64,000 bases of DNA, from assembly GCA_029817715.1 (NCBI GenBank), contig JARUPY010000248.1:434001-498000 (forward strand), written 5' to 3'. The notes below the pieces were generated by a model that had not been told where the DNA came from, searched no databases, and saw nothing but the letters and a program-made list of their open reading frames with translations. Below, one piece after another: positions 24,283-39,308 of this stretch (position 1 is its first letter; each line of letters starts with the position of its first letter). Origin of the DNA: Melastoma dodecandrum. Lineage: Eukaryota; Streptophyta; Magnoliopsida; Myrtales; Melastomataceae. The translations under genes were made by a program, and so were the position numbers.

Positions 24283-27200
24283 ATGTCTTTTAATAGTAAC
24301 GCCATTCGGGTAAACTTTCAGTCCTGGATATTAGACACAGGAGCCACGGATCATGTGGTATCCGATCTTGCCTGTTTCTCAACCTATCAGCAACTAAATC
24401 AGCCTTTACAGATTCATCTCTCAAACAAAAGTACGGTCTTGGCCACACATATAGGAGTGGTCAATTCGAATCCAATCCTGGTACTAGAAGATGTTCTCTT
24501 TATACCAGATTTTCAGTTCAACCTTATCTCAGCTAGTAAACTAACCAAAAACCCACATATCTGTCTTGTTCTATCTCAAAATTGTTGTCTCATTCAGGAC
24601 TTGCGCAAGTGGATGACGATTGGACTTGCTAGGAGAAGAGGAGGCTTGTATGTGATTGACAAGATAACAAGGGACAAGGAAACAGGACACACTTCAGATT
24701 TGCAGCATCATTCATCACTTCTAGGTGCATCAGATACACTACATGCATTTAGTACAACAAGACATTGCACTCGTTTAGATAACTTTAACCTTTGGCATTT
24801 AAGACTAGGACATGTTGCACATAGTAAGATTTCTTTTCTGCGAATGCTAGATCCAAACATTACGATACTACATGATAATACCTGTACGGTCTGTCATCAA
24901 TCGGAACAAAAAAGGTTGGTTTTTCCAATTAGTATAATCTAAACAGCAGCACCTTTTGATTTGATACACTGCGACATATGGGGTCCTTGTTCAGTCACAA
25001 CATTAGGAGGATATAGATTCTTCCTCACCATTGATGATTTTTCAAGGGTGACTTGGGTGTTTCTGATGCAATCCAAAACAGAAGTTAGGAGTCTAATACA
25101 AGATTTTTACACTTTTGTAGAAACACAATTTCAAACAAAGATAAAGAGTATTAGAAGTGACAATGGCTCTGAATTTTTCATGTTAGATTTTTACAAGACT
25201 CATGGAATAGTGCATCAGACATCCTGTGTTGAAACCCCACAACAAAATGGTGTTTTGGAACGCAAGCACCAACACTTGTTGGAGATTACCAGGGCTCAAT
25301 TATTTCAAGCTAACCTACCTTTACATTTTTGGGGGTATGCTCTACTAGCTGCAACCCACATTATTAACAGATTACCTAGCAAGGTTTTACAACATAAAAC
25401 ACCATATGGGAAATTGTTTCGTAAAGTTCCTATTTATAACAATCTTAAGGTATTTGGTTCCTTATGCTATGCCTGTACATATGCTCATGATAGGAAAAAG
25501 CTTGACAAGAGAGCACGAATGTGTATTTTTCTTGGTTATCCTCTTGGAATTAAAGGATATTATTTATTTGACCTTGACAAGAAAGTAGTCTTCATTTCTC
25601 GAGATGTAGTATGTCATGAGTCTGTTTTTCCTTTTCGATTACAACAGCATCAGCATTTCTGCCAAGACTCTCTGGTTTTACCAGGTCCTCCATCACAGCC
25701 TCCTCATGCATCATATACCCATGTCCCTGACAGACCTCCTGCATCTACTCATGCTAGCTTACCATTGCAAGACATTCCACATGTAGGTCTAGATAACGAT
25801 GATAAGCTAAAACAAACAGAACAAGTCAGTGATTCATCATCTGTAGATCATTCATCATATCTTCGAAGAAGTACACGACCTAAGAAAGTCCCTGGTTATC
25901 TTAACGATTATCATCATGGCCTCTCTTCACAGGAAGCAAGTCCTGATTCATCTTCATTGCAAAACTGGTCAGCTATTTCTTCTTCACTCTCTTCTACTAT
26001 ATCTTACCGAATTGAGCCATATATCTCTTATTCCCGATTGTCCAAACTTTATAAAACTTATCTACTAGCTTTAGAAAATTATTATGAACCTCGTGGCTAT
26101 AAAGAAGCTAGCACTCTTCCACACTGGCAAAAGGCAATGGCATCTGAACTACAGGCCCTTCAGGAAAATGGCACTTGGGAAATTGTTTCTCTGCCCACAG
26201 GACATCGAGCAATTGGTTATAAATGGGTGTTTAAAACCAAACTGCAGGCTGATGGGACGGCAGAAGTCCACAAGGCGAGGTTAGTCGCTAAAGGATATAC
26301 TCAAAGGGAAGGTTTTGATTTTCAAGAGACGTTTAGTCCGGTAGCCAAGCATACTTCAATTCGCATGTTCCTGGCTTTGGCTTCTATGCAGAATTGGCAT
26401 TTAAGACAATTTGACATTCGTAACGCTTTCTTGAATGGTGATTTGCTCGAAGATGTGTATATGGAGTTGCCGGAAGGTTTGGACATTCAGGGGGAGAAGC
26501 CTTCTGGAAAATTGGTTTGCAAACTCAAGAAGGCCTTGTATGGCTTGAAACGAGCCTCTAGGCAATGGAATGACAAGTTATCGCCCTGCCTTTTGGCTGA
26601 TGGTTTTAAGCAATCAAAATCAGACTACACCTTGTTTACTAAACAGGGGGAGAAGGGATTTCTTGCTATGCTGGTGTATGTAGATGATATGGCCATTGCA
26701 TCCTCATCTAATGATCTTATTGATGGACTCAAGGAGTACCTACTATAGCATTTCAAAGTAAGGGATCTAGGTGTGCTGAGGTACTTCCTGGGGCTTGAGA
26801 TAGCCAGGTCCAGAGAAGGTATTTTTGTGTCGCAGAGGAATTATGCGTTGAGGCTGCTGGAGGACATGGGAAAACTTGGAGTAAAGCCTAGCAACATACC
26901 AATGTCATCCAACATAAAACTAGGACAAGAAGGAGGAGAAGAGATAGAGGATGCAAGTTCCTACAGAAGGCTGATTGAAAGGCTAATATACGTGGGCATT
27001 ACAAGACCTGATTTGGCCTTCACAGTGCATGTGCTTGCATAGTTTAAGATAGGCCAACGAAAGGTCATTGGAATGCAGCTGATCAAGTCCTCAGATACTT
27101 GAAAGGCACGCCTGGAAAAGGATTATTCTTCTCAAGCAAGGAAGCGATTGAACTTGAAGCTTATTCGGATAGTGATTGGGGAGGATGTATTGACACAAGA

Positions 27201-27665
27201 AAGCCTACCACAGGGTTGGCAGTGTTTCTGGGAAGTTCGTTGGTAAGTTGGAAGTCTAAGAAACAAACGACAGTCTCAAGGAGCTCGACGGAGACTAAAT
27301 ATCGAGCAATTGCAATGACTACAGCAGAGGTGTTATGGCTGGTTTCCTTGTTAAAAGATTTTGGAGTGGATGCGAAGCTGCCAATATCGCTGCATTGCGA
27401 TAACAGGTCAGCCATTTACATCAGCAGGAACCCAGTATTCCATGAGCGAACAAAACGCCTAGAGATGAATCTACACTTCGTCGGGGAGAAAATAGAGCAG
27501 GGGATAATAGATGTTTTGCATCTTAGAACCCAGCAGCAAGTAGCAGACTTGTTTACGAAGGCTCTCCATCCGAGAAGGCAAAACTTGCTCCTGAACAAGA
27601 TGGGAATGAGAGACATATACAACTCCCATCTTGAGGGAAAGTGTGGGCGTGTATGCGACAGTTAA
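24283..27665 (+). pseudogene. Copia pol (protease, integrase, RT, RNase H), interrupted
   Basis: Protease is marked by LDTGATDHV (24330-24360). The integrase zinc region has LWHLRLGH and CTVCHQ. A TAA at about 24940 follows. The integrase core shows HCDIWGP, SDNGSEF and ETPQQNGVLERK. Reverse transcriptase shows YKWVFKTK, FDIRNAFLNGDL and the catalytic YVDD. It is cut by TAG at 26746-26748, then resumes with FKVRDLGVLRYFLGLEIA. A second TAG lies at 27040-27042 with a frame change shortly after. RNase H shows YSDSDWGGC and ADLFTKAL. All domains are present, in copia order, but split into four frames. Confidence 0.9.
27633..27641 (+). other. Polypurine tract
   Basis: GAGGGAAAG lies directly against the start of the 3' LTR, as expected for the plus-strand primer site. 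Confidence 0.85.
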
Positions 27666-28021
27666 AACAGTTGCTGCTGTTTTGTGTCTGCTGTCATATG
27701 GAGTTACAGTAGAGATGAAAGTTGTGGGCCTGGGCTGACTGATAGAATGAAGGCTGAGCTTAAAGAAGAAGATGAAGCGAGGCCTACGAAGGAGGAGCAT
27801 GAGAATTTCTAACACATACGAGAAGAAAGGACATAGTGATAAAATCCTTTTAGTTTGTTACTGGGTGTGTGCGTAGCAGCACATGAAATAGGGATATAAG
27901 AAACATAATGCACTCCCTTTTCTGGGTGTGGGTTTTCTGTAACAAACGAGTCTTTTTCCTTTTCTATAATGAGAAGATGGAGGTGGAGTGAGTAGCCACT
28001 GTGACGTCCTGCCGAGCTTCA
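27642..28021 (+). repeat. 3' LTR of copia element
   Basis: This LTR is 380 bp and nearly identical to the left one. Read on the minus strand, its terminal TTCA begins TGA, which now serves as the stop codon of the adjacent thioesterase-like gene. Confidence 0.94.
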
Positions 28022-30205
28022 GGATGAGCCATCAAGTCCCAGCTTTGTAGTCAGCCAGGAGCAAACATGATCCAGCTCTTCAGGACTGGTAAAGTGACCA
28101 AGACTGCATGGAAAGTATGGCTGCTTCATCTCAGATGTTGAATGAAATAGGTAAATCTGAGAGAAAAGCAAGTGCTCTATTGAGTGGAAGCGACTGGCAT
28201 ACCCCTCATATGACTTGAAGGTTGCATCTTGAAACCCAGCTGAAGATAATATTCGTGAGGATTTCTCACCAAATCTATAAGGAACAACATCGTCGCCTAG
28301 CAAGCATGAAAAAACTGGTTACTGCAGAAATAGAACTACAGAATGATTTCAAAAAAAGAAAACAAGTTTTAATGACTCAACAACATCAACACTTCAGTGA
28401 AAGGAATAGTTTGATTTTAATTTGTTGTATGGAACGAACAAATATAACCCAAAACTAAAACTAACAATATCCCTAAATGTTTGTTATCAGCAATTTACAA
28501 TACAGAAATGTTTCCAACTACAAGAGCTAACAACTGATTCATAACATATGTAGAGAGTGTGTGATTAAATGCATCAACCTGTTCCTTTTAAGCTTTTCAG
28601 AAGTGGATTGTTTGTTTGTTTCCTTAATTTTAAAGTCTTGTTGCATATTTGATCGGAAGTTTAACCATCTACTACAGATCTGACAATCAAAGACTATAGG
28701 TTGCATAGCACATTTCCAAGAGAGTTCATCCATCATTACCGCTGCCATGACACAGCAAAATAGGCAACGACACGACACGTCCTGCAGCGTCAGCCTTCCC
28801 TTGTATCCTGTTAGCTAAATTCCTGTAGGTAATGAAATTGATAAACAAGAATGGACAAGTTAATGCATGAGGACCTCGTAGCTGCTTCCATCAGGACTAT
28901 TGAGCAGAGAGGAAAGTGACAAACTTTGCATCAGGAAGCCAGCCACTGAGTCCAACTACAGCACATATATTGACTGGATATGGACTACCATTACTAAATT
29001 GTCCGAGAGAGAAGCAGACTGCAGAGTATAAGGCTGTTGCGGCTCCCATGCTGAAACCTCCCAGACCAATTTTGACTGCAAAGATTTCCATAGAATTTTA
29101 TGAGTTAACTACAAAGGGTTCTTCTCTTGATGAAACAGTATAAAAAAGATAGTACAATCTAGAAATTTACTATCAGAAGGTTCGTTTGACAATAAATTGG
29201 CGACATGTGCGGCAGAAGCATCCAACCCCTCAAAGTCCACAGGAGCATTTTCTGACAGATCTCCAACGTCGCACCCTAATTACAGTAAGAAGCTCAAGGT
29301 AGTCAAAACTATGGCCAGGAAAGGAATGACTAATTTCCATTACACATGGCAGCTCTTTCATACATGTAAGTAAGAAGAGCCACAGGTTCAATATGGTTTA
29401 AAGTTATCTGAGGAGGGAGTTAAGAAACTTTCAAATTCAGTTATAATGACAACTGGACCTTAATGTAAGAGCTCCATATATGAAATGAAATGCTAAATCG
29501 TAAATGTGGTTAAATCTTTTCAGTTGGCATGCCAAGCAAACTTACAAGCTGTTGAAGGAAAGCCGCCAAATAAGCTCACAGGTTGAGTAGGAGCAGTCGG
29601 GCATATCCATTTTATCTGAGAATTAACATTGGATGAAAATTTATAATGACGAGATAAACCCATGTTTCAATCATTTTATTGTGATATCTAATCGCGCTGT
29701 CGCACTTACATTGGGAAGAGGGAGGGTCTCCAGGATCTGCGACCAGCTGCCAAAAAAGATCCTTCGTAAATCACCAAATCAATAGAGATTATATGCTATA
29801 AAATATCCTATGCCTGTACAGAGCCTTTTACCTAAAGCAGCACTAAACAGATATACTAAGACTGCATCTTTAATTTAAAGGATGACCAAGCTAACTGAAA
29901 ACGAAAATAATAAACAAAATGTTTAGAAAGGATTACCCTGAACCATTATCACCGAGGCCGTGAAGCCAAACAACAGTTGCTTGGTGTTTCCCTTTAGGCT
30001 TAACCACATAGGTCCTGCCAAAGTTAAAAGCCCTACTCGCTGTTCTCCCACCTGAAATAAAAACATCAGTTCCAAAAGATTCCTATGCAAAGACAAGACA
30101 ATCAGACTATCCTGAAAAAACAAAATAATGACTTAACAGAAAATTCACGGCGAAACCGAAACATTATCAGGAACCTGCACTCATCGACGGGGCGGCGAAG
30201 CTCAT
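28019..30205 (-). CDS. Acyl-protein thioesterase-like serine hydrolase
   Basis: This is an alpha/beta hydrolase of the acyl-protein thioesterase/carboxylesterase family (like At5g20060 and At1g52700), thought to remove fatty acyl groups from proteins. Nine exons in transcript order are 30205-30175, 30051-29937, 29746-29710, 29615-29546, 29275-29171, 29075-28925, 28822-28740, 28296-28203 and 28103-28019. They join in frame to 256 residues. The family motif ATVVWLHGLGDNGSG is near the N-terminus. The nucleophile is Ser128 in GGFSMG. The acid is Asp199 or Asp200 in GDDVVP, and the base is His232 in GLGHFT. The triad is complete. An upstream acceptor shortly before the start codon suggests a 5' UTR intron. 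The stop codon TGA comes from the inserted LTR, replacing an original TAG. The native 3' UTR is now over 5 kb away. Confidence 0.93.
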
Positions 30206-31073
30206 TTAGATTCTCGAAAGCGGAACCTGAACTGCTGCAACAGCTCAGAAATTGCAATTCCTACCAAGAAAAAATAAAAGAGAAGAACTCAGCTACATCG
30301 GTCGGTCCTATCCCAACTGGGAATTCGCATCCACATACGCGGGCGGATCCACCAAAACAGCCGGATCTATGCGCCAGCGGTCTCACCAACCCTCCAAGCG
30401 ACGGGTATTACTACAACCAGAGCGATGAATACACTATACCATGCAGCATTGACCATCAACCGAATGCTAACAACCAACACCCGTATCCGAAAATAGGATT
30501 ATTACAAAATCACGTTCTCAATCACCCTAAACATTCTATGCATAGCAAAAGCGATCCCTCCATTCGAGGCGGACAACAGAAAAGATAGGATCTTTATCGG
30601 GTGGGCAATACCAGAATGGATAGTGAAGTGTCCCCCGGAACCGGGACACCGGGAAAGCGCTCGCCTTTCACTTTTCGCCTCGTCAAGCGTCGGAAATCCA
30701 GACAGCTGTAGCTGAAAAAGAGGGCTATAATAAGCTGGGAGGAGTAATCGCATGCGCTGGAGTGTACGTTTATTAATCAGAGGAAGATTCTTACTCACCG
30801 TCGGTGAGATTATCGGGGGGAGACTTCTCGCCACGTGTCAACATCGTGGTTCTACACCTATTGTCGGCCCAAGCCTGCAATATGATGGACCCAATTGGAG
30901 GCCTATCCAGGACCGAAACGTCGTACACGGTCTGTTTCTTCGCCATGTGGTTGATTATTATTGCAATGACGTTGCCCTAACACCCCCCCCCCCCGAATTC
31001 GCACGTGCCCGCAATTCCCTCCCTTTTCGCGCGGAAAAACACTAGAATCCAGCCTCCTCCTCTCGCCGGCGTC
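30206..31073. promoter_or_regulatory. Head-to-head upstream region of the thioesterase-like gene and the PRMT10 copy
   Basis: This 868-bp gap separates two divergent start codons and so should hold both promoters and the first 5' UTR exons. It includes a 12-C run at 30983-30994, near the PRMT10 start. No clear shared motif stands out. Confidence 0.5.
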
Positions 31074-33244
<2,171 letters not shown>

Positions 33245-35621
33245 GCCGAGGAGAGTGAAGGTTCAGGCATGGTTTTTGGAAAAAAACTAACTTATAGGTA
33301 CATGAAATGGTCTTTCCCAATCGTTTTTTGTTAACTTTATGCTGAGAAGTGTTGCAAGAGTAATACCTATGTGTGTGGCTGTGTGCCCACATGTGGATTA
33401 GATTCTGCAGAAGCTGATGAACATGGAACGTTTCTTCTGATGTCAACTCCATTTGTTGCTGCTGTGGTTCTTTTCCATGGCCAATCTTGTTTTAGTTTGT
33501 TATTGTAAATAGTTGAACCACGGGCCTATTCCACCATTGGTGTTAGACTCTCCCGTCAATCCATTTTAACTTTTGGATTTAAACCATATCTGAGAAGGAA
33601 CTCAGGGGCTTGAACTTCCCCAGTTTTCTGCTTGCTTATAATCCGGTGCCAACTTGTTTACAGATCCAGAGGATATGGAGCTTCTCTTCCCGTGATTCCC
33701 ATGAAGCTGGCGGTCAACCTGTTGCCATCGCTGATGAAGTCGTCCTCATTGCCGAATAACTACCTTTCCAGGGGAATTGCGGTCGCTCCCAAAATGATCG
33801 CAGCAGTGCAAGTGCCCCGTAGAAAGCAAACAGCATCCCGCCTTATCCCTCCTGATTCTCATACTCTGGCTTTCTTAAGGGGGCCCCTTTAAATCCGTCC
33901 GAACGGCGATCAAAAGCAATGTTTTAAACTGGTAGTCATTGTAATTTCTAAGCATCCAGAGAGCCTGTTGTGACATGGGATTTTGTAAGGATGCCGAGGG
34001 AGAGATCTTGCGATTTGTTTGTTATATTGTAGATTCTTGGGAATAGCTTTGCAATGAGAAACCTTTTGGAAACAAGCAACATCTGATATTGGTGTAATGA
34101 TTATGGGATTTGGAGTTGCTTGAGGCAATAAGCAAGTAATATATCTCTTCCCCAATGTCCAAGCATCAAAAAGTTTGTTCAAGTTCAACCCACCAAAACA
34201 TCATCTAACGTTGTCCTTCTATTCATTTATTTATTTATTTATGTTCCTTCAATGGGGAAAAAATGGTGAAGATTTTCTAGTAATACATGGAAATTCTACT
34301 ATAAAATGATAATGATCTGAAGAAGATCAAGATCAGATCATAAGATCTTTTCATCACAGTGTTCTAACCTCTCTAATTAAATCAAAGGTCTTATTCATCA
34401 TTTAATAAAATAAATGTTGGTATAATTAACCTCTAATTGTAATTACTACCCCTCCAACCCCAACATAAAGAGGTCAGTTTAATTCAAACCCGGTTGTGAA
34501 TCTTTTCTTTATTTTTTCGGGGGGGGGGGGGAGTCAGGAAGAACGAAGACGATTCAATTCGAAGGGGAGGAAGCGACACCCAGCAGAAACACTCTCCAAT
34601 CCAAAGGCAAGTCCTTTTTATTCGTTTCCTTGCTCTGTTCTGTTCTTTTAATTTATTTATTTTTCACCATTGTTATTAATATAAACTGATCACTGTTTTC
34701 TTTTGGTTGGATTTTTTATTTAATTCCCTGTTTTTGAAATTTGTATGGTCTTCGTGTTTCTGAGTTGGGTTTTGTTTGGTTTGTTGATTTGTATAAGAAA
34801 TTTTGCTAAATTGGGGTTTTTTTTTTTCGGAAGAGTAGTTCTTGGTGTTGACCCCTGTTTAATCTGTTCCCCAATGCGGGATGACTGATCGGGGTGGAAG
34901 TGATTTATCTGGGCACAGGGGAGTTGTTTCCCGTGTTGTGATTAGGACCGCCCTGTTGCAGGCAGAAATTCTTGTCCTTTTTATGTTGTTCCCTGAGATT
35001 TTAGGCAATGTTTTCCATTGATCTTGGGGGAATTTCTGTCCTCTTCCTCTCTCTGCTGATGCTGACTGATGCCAAGTTTCATCTGTTTGGTGGTTGTATT
35101 CAGGCAGTGACAAACGCTAAGTCTGTTCGATTTGATGATTGGATGTGATTTAGGGGTAGAAAAGATGTTAAAGACATCAAAATATGTTTTCTGGGATTAT
35201 TTGTTTTTGTTGCTTCTCTTTCTGAACCACGGATCGGGAGCTTCGAATGTGGGACACGGATAGAGAATGTTCTGTTTATGTGTAAATTTGAATACGGGTT
35301 CAAGCACTGGTTCTGTGTCCTGACTTCTGATGATTTTATGATTTCCTTTTCATTATCCTCGCTACAACTCATCAAACCAGCATTCCGCTTCGTAGGACGA
35401 GTAACTTATCTCTGGTTAGCTGGACAATGTACCTAAATCTAAGCAAGAAATCCTTATTCTTACAGGCTTTTTGACGGCTTTTTATCGAGGTTCTTATTTA
35501 GTATCTGCTTTGTAGAAAGATTCTCTTCTGGTTTTGTCATTGGCGTTCGAGTTGAATGGATGGGTCTTTGGGTATTTGCATCTGTGACATAACGCCATTC
35601 TTGGCTCTTCCTCTCGTGGCA
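33245..35621. other. Spacer, probable 5' UTR exon of the Agenet-ENT gene
   Basis: No complete gene is seen at 33250-34500. An 86-codon frame at 33632-33892 (+) has no recognisable domain. A G13 run at 34519-34531 precedes a purine-rich stretch that could be a 5' UTR exon, followed by a long T-rich intron-like region up to the Agenet start. Confidence 0.4.
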
Positions 35622-36741
35622 ATGGAAGGTGGAGCAAAATACACTAGAGGTAGAAAAGTTGAGGTACTAAACATGAATGATCTGCCATTTGGCTCCTGCG
35701 TTGTGGGGAGATAGTTTCCGGGGATGGCCAGAATTACGTGGTTAAATCCTACTCCTTGAACTCTGCTACCATGGGAGATGTGCTCGGGAGAGTATCCTTC
35801 AAGCTCTTTAGGCCTTACCCACCTCTGCTGGACATCTCAAGGGCCTGGGCACCTGGCGAACTCGTTGCGGCAGGTCTTCGATAACATTACTTGGAGGATG
35901 GGGAGTGTTTCGAGAGGCTTGGGGAGAAACTACTTTGTTGTTCAGTTGTTGGGATTCCCAGAGGTAGTAGAGCGAGCAGTTCTGATATCAGAGCGAGAAG
36001 GTCGTGGCAAGACAATATGTGGACTCTAATCGGACCACGCACATCCAAACCACTTGTTCTCCATTTCGTTGTCAAGTTTATACGCATGTTCATCCATTTT
36101 CTCTTTGTTTCTCCTACTTACGACTTCTGATCTCTCCTTGTCTTTCCAGGGATCTCTTCATCTTTTGACATGACAAATAGTATTAGACACCCAGGAAATC
36201 ATTGAGATGGAGAGTTATGATGTTTCTGGTGAGAGAAGTAGGGCATCTGCCAGACGAGACTTAAAGCGCTCACTCGTGATCATAATTCCTATACATCCGG
36301 AAAGAGGATCTCCATATGCTGATTCTAGATCTGAAGAGGAGCACCGTAGGACTATTGTATTCATAACTCCAGCTCGTCCATCCCTGGAAGACGATGACAG
36401 CCGGAGCCTCCAATCCTCTACATCCAGCTGCAGCATTAATATCAATAACCGTTGTCGTGAACCGCCTTGTTGTGACATCCTCAGCGCCTGCAGCAGCGAT
36501 GCGGAATCTTGCTGCTACCGAAGCGGTCGCCGGGGAAACGAAGAGGTGGACGCCGAGGTTCGCAGGATGGAGCTGCACGCATATCATTCCACGATGGAGG
36601 CTCTGGGCGCATCAGGAACCCTGACTTGGGAACAGGAATCGCTGGTAACCAATCTCCGCATGTTGCTCCACATCCAACGATGAACACCTCTCTAAGTTGA
36701 GACAATTGGTTCGAGCGGATCGCCAAATGCGTGTTTCTTGA
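35622..36741 (+). pseudogene. Agenet-ENT (plant Tudor-like, At4g32440-like) protein, broken
   Basis: The family has two Agenet/Tudor-like domains and a C-terminal ENT domain and is thought to read chromatin or RNA. The likely start gives MEGGAKYTRGRKVEVLNMND. The frame then shifts near 35705 before GEIVSGDGQNYVV. It shifts near 35875 before VFDNITWRMGSVSRGLG. It shifts again near 35955 before SDIRARRSWQDNMW. After an intron-like gap, a 36207-36683 frame carries the ENT segment MELHAYHSTMEALGASGTLT. This frame ends early because 2 bases are missing near 36675: the next frame continues NDEHLSKLRQLV to a stop at 36739-36741. With four frame breaks, it is not functional as written. Confidence 0.8.
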
Positions 36742-39270
36742 TCTGTTGTTTAGTTAGATGCCCCTTGGTAGAGCAAGGATGCCATACGGTGGGTAGTTAA
36801 ACTAGTCCATACATAGCTAGCGACGGAACACGGGCGGGATGCCTCTCCGCCTCTTTGATTTCCTGGCAGAATTTATTTGGAATAAATAGCGATGGCCGTT
36901 GTTCACCCGGAGTTTTGTCGCGTGTCCGTTCGAAACCAGCTTAGGCATCCATGCGAGGAGGCCAAGCAAGACTCATGGGAAATGGGCTTGTTTTGTTGTC
37001 TCAATCAAACAAACTGGTGGGGTTTGCAACTGTTCCAACACAACAGTCAAATGAATAGTTAATAGTAGATATAGATACCCCACAAAAGAATATGCCTAAA
37101 CACCCCAATATAACCAACCCCTTTTCTACAGTAATCTAACTGGAGGTTCTGGGCTTTTCTTCCACAGACAGTGACTACCCCATCCACAACTACAGTAGTG
37201 TAAATAAGCCGAGAATCATGATAGGGGATTCCTGTGGAGAAATTTTTGATTTGGAATTTTTTTTTTATTAATTAAATTTTGAAATCGAAGTTACCTCCAC
37301 CTCATCCTCTGTCAGTGTTTCTGACAGCAGATTATTAGTAATTGCAGTAAAACCCAGCAAAAAGGTGAAACAAGGCGTTGTGTTCAGAATCCTGAGATCG
37401 AGAAGAAACCCACAAAGAAACAAAAAGAAAATATCAAATCTGTACTTAGTAAAAAATCAAATGGAGTTTGGTTTCTACTTTCTTGGTATTGAAAATATAT
37501 ATAAAAAGAACTAATTTTAATAGTAAAAAAAAAAGAAAGAAAAGAAGAAAACCCAGATCCTCCTCTTAATGGAGCAGCAAAAACACAGGAAAAGGACGGT
37601 TTCCTATCATTTCATCTGATTACATTTAATTCATTCAAATTTTTATATTTAATGTAAGTCATGAATAAATGACAAACAATAATATAAAGGTAGGAGGAGG
37701 TACATATACAGACACTGAAATGATGAATAGTATATTCCCTGTATATGAATGAATGGGTTGGTTGTTTGTCATCTTCCTGCCTGCTGTGCTGAGCCATCTC
37801 TTTTGTTTTGTCTGTTTTATTTATTTCCTTCCTTCCTTTCTGCCAGACCAAAACGTATTATCATCATCATCTGCCTCTGAGAAAACATTCATCAACAACT
37901 TTCTTGTTAGGAGGGGGGTGGTGGTGGGATTGATTTATTTGCTTGTCCCTGGAATCACCCACCAACAGCAGCACCTCGGTTTTGGTTGGACTGAAATGAC
38001 ATCATAATCTTATTCTAGAAAGAAGGAAAGAAAGGATTGATTTTGATAGGGTGATGGAGGGGAAATGGCAAGTGAGAATTGTGTGTGGTGAGGGTGGGGG
38101 GGTTGAAGGGGGGAGGCATTAATGTTGGCTCCACCAAATCACATAGCTAGTAGCTGCTGTCTCATTAGGCAATCCCATTCATGATTGGGTGCTGCCCTTG
38201 CCATGTGCTCATGCCTCCTTTTCCATTCAACACACTCATATATAATATATATGTATATAATATGAAATGAAATGATCCGATAACAATTTATTGGGCCCCT
38301 CCCCCTCCCCCCCCAGAACATATCAACAAAAAAATAATAGGAAGGAGATGGAAGGTAAGAGAGCAAATCAAGCAAAAGACAGAAGGAGGAGGAGAAGTAA
38401 AACAAAACCCAATTATTAGCAAAAAAAGAGAAGTTGTTGTTATTGTGGAAGACATATTGTTAAGTATTAATTATCGAATTATTTTGAATTAATATAGGGA
38501 AATAGCTGTGGTTAGTAGTTGGGTGGAAAAGGGAGGTGGGGGGGAGGTGATGTCAATTAGGGGAACAATGGGAGGAAGTGCTGAGAAAGTTGCCATTTTG
38601 TTATTTGATCAATTGGGGAGTTGAAATGGCTAATAATAAATAATGAAACAAATTCCTCCTCATTGGTAAAACATGGGGGAATTAAAACCATTACAGGAAA
38701 AAAAAACGAAGAAGAAGAAGAAGAAAGAAAGAAAGAATAGACAAATTTCCGACAAGGTCGCATTAAATCAAGGGCCAGACAGACACAGTTAGCCAGCTCC
38801 ATCACATTTGGCTCTTCTGCAGCGACGGGAGACAATTCTTTATAAATTTTCTTTTTATTTTGTGAATCGACCCTGTTGTGGCCTGTTCCACGAACCGTAG
38901 TTCGTCTTTATTTATATATATTTATGTTTATTTATTTATTTATGAGCTGTGGCCCGCATCATCTGCATCTTTGTTAGTTTTTGTTCATGAGATTTTTGGT
39001 ACACCTCCGATTTTGTCAACACTAATAACTCTCGATAAGACATGCAGAAATTCGTCTCCTCTCCCTCTCTCTCTTTTGATGATGATCTTGTCAATGAAGA
39101 GGGGGAGGCTCCCCCACATGTTGTTTACATGTTTTCTTGTTCTAGGAAGATAAATTACGGTGTCGTCCTAACTTTAATAGATTCTTATTCTCGTCTTTTA
39201 TTAACAAAAAATCATGACCCTACTAGGAGAGGATCTTCCCGATCATAAATATTAAAAAAACAAACAAACA

Positions 39271-39308
<38 letters not shown>

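Larger units (their letters stand above)
22706..28021 (+). mobile_element. Ty1/copia LTR retrotransposon, structurally complete but coding-defective
   Basis: This is a 5.3-kb element with two LTRs of about 380 bp, a primer binding site, gag, protease, integrase, reverse transcriptase and RNase H in copia order, and a polypurine tract. By eye, the LTRs differ at about 11 substitutions and one 1-base indel (about 3 percent), so insertion is fairly recent. The coding region has a frame change after gag and in-frame stops at about 24940, 26746 and 27040. It cannot make a full polyprotein without help in trans. It lies in a plant gene, opposite in strand to that gene. Confidence 0.95.
22701..28026. 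repeat. 5-bp target site duplication flanking the copia element
   Basis: GGATG occurs at 22701-22705 immediately before the left LTR, and again at 28022-28026 immediately after the right LTR. The duplication is perfect and of the length expected for Ty1/copia integration. Confidence 0.93.

Noticed and set aside
27161..27815. Minus-strand open frames within the copia RNase H and LTR
   Set aside because: They are antisense shadows of the element; the same frame appears in both LTRs simply because the LTRs are repeats.
35705..35960. Very small introns explaining the frame changes in the Agenet-ENT gene
   Set aside because: The only GT-AG intervals near the breaks are under about 30 bases, too short for plant splicing, so frameshifts are the better reading.
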